Shown here piece after piece: positions 15,471 to 19,875 of a DNA stretch of 19,875 nt. Source of the stretch: Planctomycetaceae bacterium (GTDB taxonomy: Bacteria; Planctomycetota; Planctomycetia; Planctomycetales; Planctomycetaceae). The translations under genes were made by a program, and so were the position numbers. The stretch lies in contig DLVV01000384.1 of the NCBI GenBank assembly GCA_003445035.1, positions 1-19,875 on the forward strand, given 5' to 3'. The notes under the pieces are model-generated. The model saw only the letters and a list, made by a program, of their open reading frames with translations. It did no database searches and was not told where the DNA came from. Each line of letters begins with the position of its first letter. Position 1 is the first letter of the stretch.

Positions 15471-17258
15471 GTGCAGTTGTTGAAGTTGCTCTGCCACGTT
15501 CCCTGGCTGATCACGCTGGGGGGGATTGCTCCGCTTTCAGTGGTACTGGTCACCGGTGTCGAGGCCGACATGGTGAGCGGCACTGACGTGGTCTTGCCGT
15601 CGGCCCCCGCTAAAAAAGACGCCGACGACCTGGAGCTGACAGCGAGCCAATCCGCAAAAGCGTGGGAAGCGCTTTGCGTCGTGGACCTGGTTCGCCAACC
15701 GGATCTGTATCCCCACGGCGAGACACCGGCTCCCCCCGAAATCGACGAGAATCCTTCGGTTGACAAGACACTGGGAGCCTATAAGCGAGTGCGTCTGGCC
15801 GAACGATTCGCCGGGCGTTACGTCGAGTTGTGGAATCGTCGATGGCCGTGGGAGAAGGAGCGTAAGTCGTGGGAGGCACAGGTTGAAGAGCACAAGGCAC
15901 AGGCTGAAGAGCAAGAGGACAAAAATGAACCGGGAGTCGCCAAGCTCACAGACTTGACCACCGTCGCCGAAAACCGGATCGCTGCGCTGAAGGGGTTGGA
16001 AGAGCATGATGTCAAGGTCCAGGAACTCGAGTTGTCCTACGCCGACAAGGACTATCTCGGGGCACGAGAGATCGGTGATCAACTCAAGATCATTCTCAAG
16101 AAAATGCTCGCGAAGCATCAGGACGACCGGGATGTCCCGAAGGTGGTGACGCCGTGGCTGACGAAGGTGACTGGCGTGATTGACAGTGCCACGTTTCAGG
16201 CGGCGTTCAATCAATGGAAAAGCCGGTTCGACGTCCTCTGGCCGAGGCTGCAACAAGAGGATCGTGAATTTCGTCGCGAGTGGGAGAACGCATCCAAACC
16301 GCCCGGATTTGAATTGTCCCGTGACAGGATTGGCCAGGTTCTGGCAGACGAACTCGACGAGAAACTCGTCGAAGTCCGTACGAAGATGGTGGTTGTGAAC
16401 GAAAAGTTGCAGGAGGTCAGCACAAGGCTACAGAAGGCCATGGGAAGAGTGGAGGGGCTTTATGAGAGCGTGCCGGCCGAAAAGAGCGAGTCGCTCAAGA
16501 GAGATGCAAGTGGCAATTATTCGATGGTCGGAGAAACGTTGAAGATTGTCCGGCAGCGGTACGAGGCCGCAGCTCGTTTCGTGAATCGGGCGATGGAAAC
16601 TATCGAATCTCACGACAAAGCCTTCAAAGCCTGGGACGGCTACAAGAAGGCGCCTCGCCAAAAGATTCCCGAGCGGTTTGAACAGGTGGTAGGCCTGTTG
16701 GCCGAGTTTCCAGAGGAGACATTTCCCACGGGGATGATTCGTGAGAGGCTGCAGTGCGACATGATGGACTGGTTGCGAGGGCTGTTTGAGGAGAAGACGG
16801 TGTACCCTGATGCCACCGTTCAGGAAGCCCAGAAGAAGGGGGGCGGTTGGTACATCGGACGGTTCGAGAACCGGGAAGCCGAAAACGACTACTTCCGATA
16901 CGACTACACGGAAATGGGAAAGGACGGAAAACTTAAACCGAAATCTGTTGAGCTACCGTCTTTCCGTTTCCATGGCAAGAAGGGCGAGTTTCCCAGGCAG
17001 CCCAAGAGCAATGAACTGATTAAACAGTTCAATGAGTCAGTGAAGCGAGTTCATGATGGCTTCGACGATGGCGAACAGTGGATGGCGTTCGAAAAGATGT
17101 GCCGCAGTTTCCAGGCCGCGCTGGACAGTTATGTCAAACTTCGCGGTGGTCCCGGTGAACTCAGGATTAACAAAACACTGTCGTTTGATTCTCAGATCTC
17201 CAGAACCGAACTCCTGGTAGGCTCAGCCAGCCACCTCAAGGCTCTTTTTCCTCGCTGA
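15471..17258 (+). CDS. Exported coiled-coil protein of unknown function
   Basis: The GTG at 15471 has a clear GGAGG site six bases upstream. The 595-residue product begins with a hydrophobic stretch at about 10-29 that fits a signal peptide, possibly cut after VEA at 30-32; an uncleaved anchor is also possible. Residues about 100-380 are dense in Glu, Lys, Gln and Arg with heptad spacing. They include one duplicated heptad (AQVEEHK/AQAEEQE, around residues 135-148) and look like an elongated coiled coil. The C-terminal part (about 430-595) is more globular, with GGGWYIGRFENREAEND and a Tyr/Phe-rich strand. I recognise no family. It should act in the periplasm. The position after the GAP1-like gene and before another exported protein suggests a structural or sensing part of the same envelope system. 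Confidence 0.87.
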   Translation: MQLLKLLCHVPWLITLGGIAPLSVVLVTGVEADMVSGTDVVLPSAPAKKDADDLELTASQSAKAWEALCVVDLVRQPDLYPHGETPAPPEIDENPSVDKTLGAYKRVRLAERFAGRYVELWNRRWPWEKERKSWEAQVEEHKAQAEEQEDKNEPGVAKLTDLTTVAENRIAALKGLEEHDVKVQELELSYADKDYLGAREIGDQLKIILKKMLAKHQDDRDVPKVVTPWLTKVTGVIDSATFQAAFNQWKSRFDVLWPRLQQEDREFRREWENASKPPGFELSRDRIGQVLADELDEKLVEVRTKMVVVNEKLQEVSTRLQKAMGRVEGLYESVPAEKSESLKRDASGNYSMVGETLKIVRQRYEAAARFVNRAMETIESHDKAFKAWDGYKKAPRQKIPERFEQVVGLLAEFPEETFPTGMIRERLQCDMMDWLRGLFEEKTVYPDATVQEAQKKGGGWYIGRFENREAENDYFRYDYTEMGKDGKLKPKSVELPSFRFHGKKGEFPRQPKSNELIKQFNESVKRVHDGFDDGEQWMAFEKMCRSFQAALDSYVKLRGGPGELRINKTLSFDSQISRTELLVGSASHLKALFPR

Positions 17259-17260
17259 GC
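17221..17260. repeat. 7-bp inverted repeat spanning the stop codon
   Basis: GCTCAGC (17221-17227) and GCTGAGC (17254-17260) are exact reverse complements separated by 26 bases, with the second arm covering the stop codon. The long loop and absence of a following T-run make it a poor terminator. Confidence 0.35.
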
Positions 17261-17265
17261 ATGTG

Positions 17266-17282
17266 CGAGAATTGGTTTCTCG
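17266..17282 (+). other. Small intergenic hairpin
   Basis: CGAGAA (17266-17271) and TTCTCG (17277-17282) form a perfect 6-bp stem with a five-base loop, just after the exported coiled-coil gene. No T-run follows, so at best it is a weak terminator or an RNA-stability element. The remaining gap to 17396 shows no clear promoter or gene. Confidence 0.35.
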
Positions 17283-17396
17283 GATAATTCTAGGCTTGCG
17301 GTTGCCTGAGTCACAGTGGCAACATGGACAGTATAGGATGTGTGGGTAACCGGCAGGATGTCGCGCTGCATCATGGCTTGGTGGAGGAACGAGAAG

Positions 17397-18407
17397 ATGA
17401 TTCGACCCGTGTTGTCCAGTTGCTCACTTCTGTCGTATGGCAGAGACGTGGTCCTGAGCGTTGCCGCGGTGATCTGTCTTGGTGGAATTGTGTCGGCTGA
17501 ACAGCCGGCGGAAGCGAAGAAGTCAGCTCCGGCAAAGCCGGCTGTCACGGCTCCCGTCGACTCCGTGTTGAGGAGGGCGACGGAGATTGTCGTGAAACAC
17601 GTTGCTGACGGTGACCTGCAGGGGGCGTGGCTTCAGATAGACGCCCGAGGCGGCACATACGACGTTGTGCCACTTCTGGATAAGAGCCAGGTCGAGAAAC
17701 AGGTTGTGGCTGTTGAACGGGTGTTCGCCGAGATCAAGGAGCAGAATTCTTCCGCCAAGTTCACGTTGCGTGAACCTGAGTTGCGTCCCGTGACCGAGTT
17801 GATCGCGAGCCTGCAGCACGAACTGGAAGCGTCGATGGACTTTCCCGGTGTGAACATCACCGCGGCGGTCTTCACCATTCAGGATCAGGCGTCCGAGAAC
17901 CTCGATGTCGTCATGTCATTGCAGGGGCGGATCTCTACAGAAAAGCAGCGTGAGGAGATCCGAAAATTCGGTGTGGCGTTGATGGCCAAACACACATTTT
18001 GGGGACGGCGGCAACCGGGCCAGGCCAAGGCACGGGAATACGAACGAGCTTATATCGACATCAGCCAATTGAAGAAACTGCGACAGTCCGCTTTGTTCAG
18101 CAGCCGGATGTTCAGTCGCGGAATGCAACTGTTTCGAAATGGTGATGTCGCCGCCGCCCGGGAACATTTTCGGGCATCAATGGTTGAATCGTCCGATGCC
18201 GTGACGCGGCACTACTGGCTGATTCTCTGCGAATTGCAACTCGGCAAGACTGATCGCGCACGAAACTTGCTTCGAGTGCCTCTGAACCGGATTCGAGACG
18301 GCAAGTTGTCCTACGACGTGGTCCTGCGTTCCCTGGAGCGGGTGCAGGGGCCACTGCGTTGGAAATTGATTGCGATGGAGAACTCGATCTTGCTGAAGGC
18401 GAAGTAG
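17397..18407 (+). CDS. Exported protein with TPR-like C-terminus
   Basis: The ATG at 17397 is preferred because GGAGG lies nine bases upstream and the product then opens with a normal signal peptide: Arg near the start, hydrophobic core about 18-32, likely cut after VSA at 32-34. Earlier starts at 17340, 17358 and 17373 would add residues before it. The 336-residue product has a Lys/Ala/Pro-rich linker (about 38-55), then an alpha/beta region (about 56-230) with no recognised motif. A helical pair at about 240-290 looks like one or two TPR units (FSRGMQLFRNGDVAAAREHF, then LILCELQLGKTDRARNLL). It should be periplasmic, and TPRs usually bind other proteins. It is the last gene of the + strand block, and its stop codon overlaps the terminator hairpin. 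Function unknown. Confidence 0.86.
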   Translation: MIRPVLSSCSLLSYGRDVVLSVAAVICLGGIVSAEQPAEAKKSAPAKPAVTAPVDSVLRRATEIVVKHVADGDLQGAWLQIDARGGTYDVVPLLDKSQVEKQVVAVERVFAEIKEQNSSAKFTLREPELRPVTELIASLQHELEASMDFPGVNITAAVFTIQDQASENLDVVMSLQGRISTEKQREEIRKFGVALMAKHTFWGRRQPGQAKAREYERAYIDISQLKKLRQSALFSSRMFSRGMQLFRNGDVAAAREHFRASMVESSDAVTRHYWLILCELQLGKTDRARNLLRVPLNRIRDGKLSYDVVLRSLERVQGPLRWKLIAMENSILLKAK

Positions 18408-18443
18408 TCGGCAGCCTTCGGCGGAACCGACTCTTCTCTTTTT
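18406..18443 (+). terminator. Intrinsic terminator ending the + strand gene block
   Basis: AGTCGG (18406-18411) and CCGACT (18427-18432) form a perfect 6-bp stem, with a nested GCC-TTC-GGC mini-stem in the loop. A pyrimidine-rich tract ending TCTTTTT (18437-18443) follows. It begins within the last stop codon and lies 12 bases before the end of the convergent aldolase gene. The opposite strand has no T-run after the stem, so it works in one direction only. Confidence 0.65.
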
Positions 18444-18454
18444 GGTGGGGCGTT

Positions 18455-19231
18455 CTACTCGTAGAACTCGGCGAACTGCTCCTGCACGGCGGCGATGCCG
18501 CTGTGCAGCAGTTTGGTGTCGCTGGTGGGGCTGATCAGCCGGACGCCCTTTTCGTGCATCATCCCGGCATGTTCGGGGCTGACCACCACCGCGCCGATGT
18601 GCTTGCCGTGCTTCTGGCAGGCAGCCGAGACCCGGTCGATCGCGTCGATGCACTTGTCGTGGAAGAAGTCGCCCGTCACCCCCAGGCTCTGGCTCAGGTC
18701 ACTGGGGCCGATGAACAGCAGGTCCACACCCTCGATCGCCGCGATCTCATCGACCTCCTCGACCGACTGGGCTGTTTCGATCTGGATCGCCACGAACGTC
18801 TCACGGTTGGCCTTCTCGGTGAAGTCGGCCGGCTTCATCGAGCCGAATCCCGCGTCGTAACCGCCGGTGTTCAGGCCGCGGTTGCCCCGCGGGTGGAACT
18901 TGCACCAGCGAACGATCTCCTCGGCCTGCTCGGCCGAAAAGACCTGGGCTGCCATGATGCCCCCTCCACCGGCCTCCAGGGCTCGTGTCGCCGTAGCGTA
19001 GTCGGTCGGGGCAATCCGTACGAAGTTGTCCAGCCCCTCGCTGCGAGCGGCCAGTGCGTTGATCTCCAGGCTCTCGATCGTGAATCCCACGTGTTCGGCG
19101 TCGAACCACACGGCCTGGAAGGCGCCGCTGAGACCCAGGATCTGCAGGATGTTGTGATGCAGGATACGGCCCACGCCGATTGTCATCACCGTTTCGCCCC
19201 GGTCCAGCCGGTCCTTGATTCGTTCCACCAT
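18455..19231 (-). CDS. HpcH/HpaI family aldolase (class II, pyruvate-type)
   Basis: The 258-residue product has the usual length and key motifs of the HpcH/HpaI aldolase/citrate lyase family, metal-dependent enzymes that cleave or form 2-keto-3-deoxy or 4-hydroxy-2-oxo acids with pyruvate as one product. Seen in order: WFDAEH with the expected catalytic His47; Arg71 (VRIA) for the pyruvate carboxylate; the PRGNRG loop (114-119); and metal ligands Glu152 (IQIETAQ) and Asp178 (IGPSDLS). These match His45, Arg70, Glu149 and Asp175 of E. coli HpaI as I recall them. The start has a TGAGGA ribosome site. The natural substrate cannot be told from sequence. It converges on the large + strand block and diverges from the last lipoprotein gene, so it is probably a separate transcription unit in sugar-acid or aromatic breakdown. 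Confidence 0.93.
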   Translation of the reverse strand: MVERIKDRLDRGETVMTIGVGRILHHNILQILGLSGAFQAVWFDAEHVGFTIESLEINALAARSEGLDNFVRIAPTDYATATRALEAGGGGIMAAQVFSAEQAEEIVRWCKFHPRGNRGLNTGGYDAGFGSMKPADFTEKANRETFVAIQIETAQSVEEVDEIAAIEGVDLLFIGPSDLSQSLGVTGDFFHDKCIDAIDRVSAACQKHGKHIGAVVVSPEHAGMMHEKGVRLISPTSDTKLLHSGIAAVQEQFAEFYE

Positions 19232-19319
19232 CGTCGGATCCTCAGGAGAGAGTCAGGAAGAGGGGCCAGTTTGAGCGGTGAGTGAAGGGAAGTCCAGCGG
19301 GGGAACCGGCCTCTGGTTG

Positions 19320-19347
19320 TTGGCATGGCGGGTCGCGGTGTTACAAT
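19320..19347 (+). promoter_or_regulatory. Probable sigma70-like promoter for the last lipoprotein gene
   Basis: TTGGCA (19320-19325) and TACAAT (19342-19347) are 16 bases apart and match the -35 and -10 consensus at five of six positions each. They lie 31 bases upstream of the lipoprotein start, in the 147-base divergent gap between that gene and the aldolase gene. Confidence 0.5.
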
Positions 19348-19378
19348 CCAGCCGCCGAGAACTGGACCCAGCCGGAGC

Positions 19379-19875
19379 ATGATGATGGACAGCCGACAAC
19401 CGACGTGGACGAGGACTTTTGCTGCTTCGGCCTCACTGATGATCTTCCTGGTGCTGACCGGGTGCGACGCCGGTGACGCCAAGAAAACCGGGGCCGGTGA
19501 CGGTGCCACCAAGGGCGGCCAGGCCACAACCCCCGCACCAGAGGACAAGTCCGGGATCACTTCGCCGGACAATATTCCCGAATTGCCGCCGGATCCGGTG
19601 AAGGTGACTCTCTCGGCCCCAGGTACGGATTCCGAGTCGGAGGCCGCCAGTGGCGAGGTCCTGCTCTCACGGAGCCGCTACTACCGGCTGGACGTCGAGA
19701 CGGTCGACAAGAGCGTCCTGGTGACCGTCTCGCGACGCTGGCTTTACAAGGACGGGTTCCCGTCAGGGTTGATCGCTGCAATACGCAAGCATCCCGCCGT
19801 CAAGCAGACCGACTCGAGACTGTTCGATTCGCGGGACGGCAAGATCCAGGCCAGCCAGTACATCCGCTGGGATCC
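19379..19875 (+). CDS. Lipoprotein of unknown function (3' partial)
   Basis: An open frame runs from ATG at 19379 (three consecutive ATGs; GGAG just upstream) to the window edge, giving at least 165 residues. It starts with a lipoprotein signal: Arg at 6 and 12, hydrophobic core about 14-26, and lipobox LTGC with Cys29. A Gly/Thr/Pro/Asp-rich linker (about 30-70) follows. The visible globular part from about 75 is mixed, with a strand-like stretch RSRYYRLDVETVDKSVLVTV and then WLYKDGFPSGLIAAIRKHP. I recognise no family. A promoter-like pair lies just upstream, and the gene diverges from the aldolase, so it is probably independent of the large upstream block. The rest of the gene is outside the window. 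Confidence 0.78.
   Translation, partial: MMMDSRQPTWTRTFAASASLMIFLVLTGCDAGDAKKTGAGDGATKGGQATTPAPEDKSGITSPDNIPELPPDPVKVTLSAPGTDSESEAASGEVLLSRSRYYRLDVETVDKSVLVTVSRRWLYKDGFPSGLIAAIRKHPAVKQTDSRLFDSRDGKIQASQYIRWD

Noticed and set aside
18359..19285. Open frame of 308 codons on the + strand across the aldolase gene
   Set aside because: The - strand product carries all catalytic motifs of the HpcH/HpaI family; the + strand frame is a shadow that also crosses the terminator.
1..19875. CRISPR arrays, tRNA or rRNA genes, insertion sequences, integrases
   Set aside because: I saw no regularly spaced repeats, RNA gene signatures, transposase motifs or terminal repeats in any part of the window.

Overview
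The window is G+C-rich bacterial DNA with one dense block of co-directional genes on the + strand (1-18407). It is followed by a convergent aldolase gene on the - strand and a divergent lipoprotein gene that runs off the 3' edge. The protein repertoire suggests a planctomycete (Planctomycetota): C-x2-C zinc ribbons fused to membrane proteins, PQQ-type propellers, ExbB/ExbD sets with extended ExbD, large secreted coiled-coil proteins of unknown function, and a planctomycete-style HpcH/HpaI aldolase. This assignment is inferred from gene style; there is no rRNA or other marker. I see no tRNA, rRNA, CRISPR array, transposase or integrase.

Layout. 1-453: 3' end of a protein with a YfaP/DUF2135-like beta domain. 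504-2411: ExbB/MotA-type proton channel and two ExbD proteins, the second with an unusual N-terminal extension. 2464-6423: a 1319-residue fusion of zinc ribbon, membrane anchor, helical region, PQQ-like propeller and family-5 (oligopeptide-type) solute-binding domain. 6420-8333: a secreted beta/coiled-coil protein overlapping the previous gene by ATGA. 8526-10646: a predicted lipid-anchored, three-membrane-span protein with a cytoplasmic zinc ribbon and a GTPase domain resembling the DO-GTPase2 type. 10687-12747: a zinc-ribbon protein with a degenerate ~52-residue helical repeat and a C-terminal beta domain. 12813-15338: a tail-anchored protein resembling GTPase-associated protein 1 (GAP1). 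15471-17258 and 17397-18407: two exported proteins, one coiled-coil and one TPR-like. 18406-18443: an intrinsic terminator closing the block. 18455-19231 (-): HpcH/HpaI aldolase. 19379-end: partial lipoprotein.

How the genes may work together (inference). The + strand block combines an ion-gradient motor (ExbB/ExbD), periplasmic sensing or binding modules (propeller, solute-binding domain, secreted coiled-coil proteins), a membrane-spanning GTPase with a periplasmic loop, and its predicted cytoplasmic partners (zinc-ribbon repeat protein and GAP1-like protein). DO-GTPase/GAP1 pairs are known from comparative genomics as parts of predicted conflict or signalling systems. Coupling such a pair to ExbB/ExbD and to a periplasmic ligand-binding fusion would make an energised, envelope-spanning GTPase system. 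This is the most interesting candidate in the window. Its function, defence or otherwise, cannot be read from the sequence. The aldolase and the last lipoprotein look like unrelated flanking genes.
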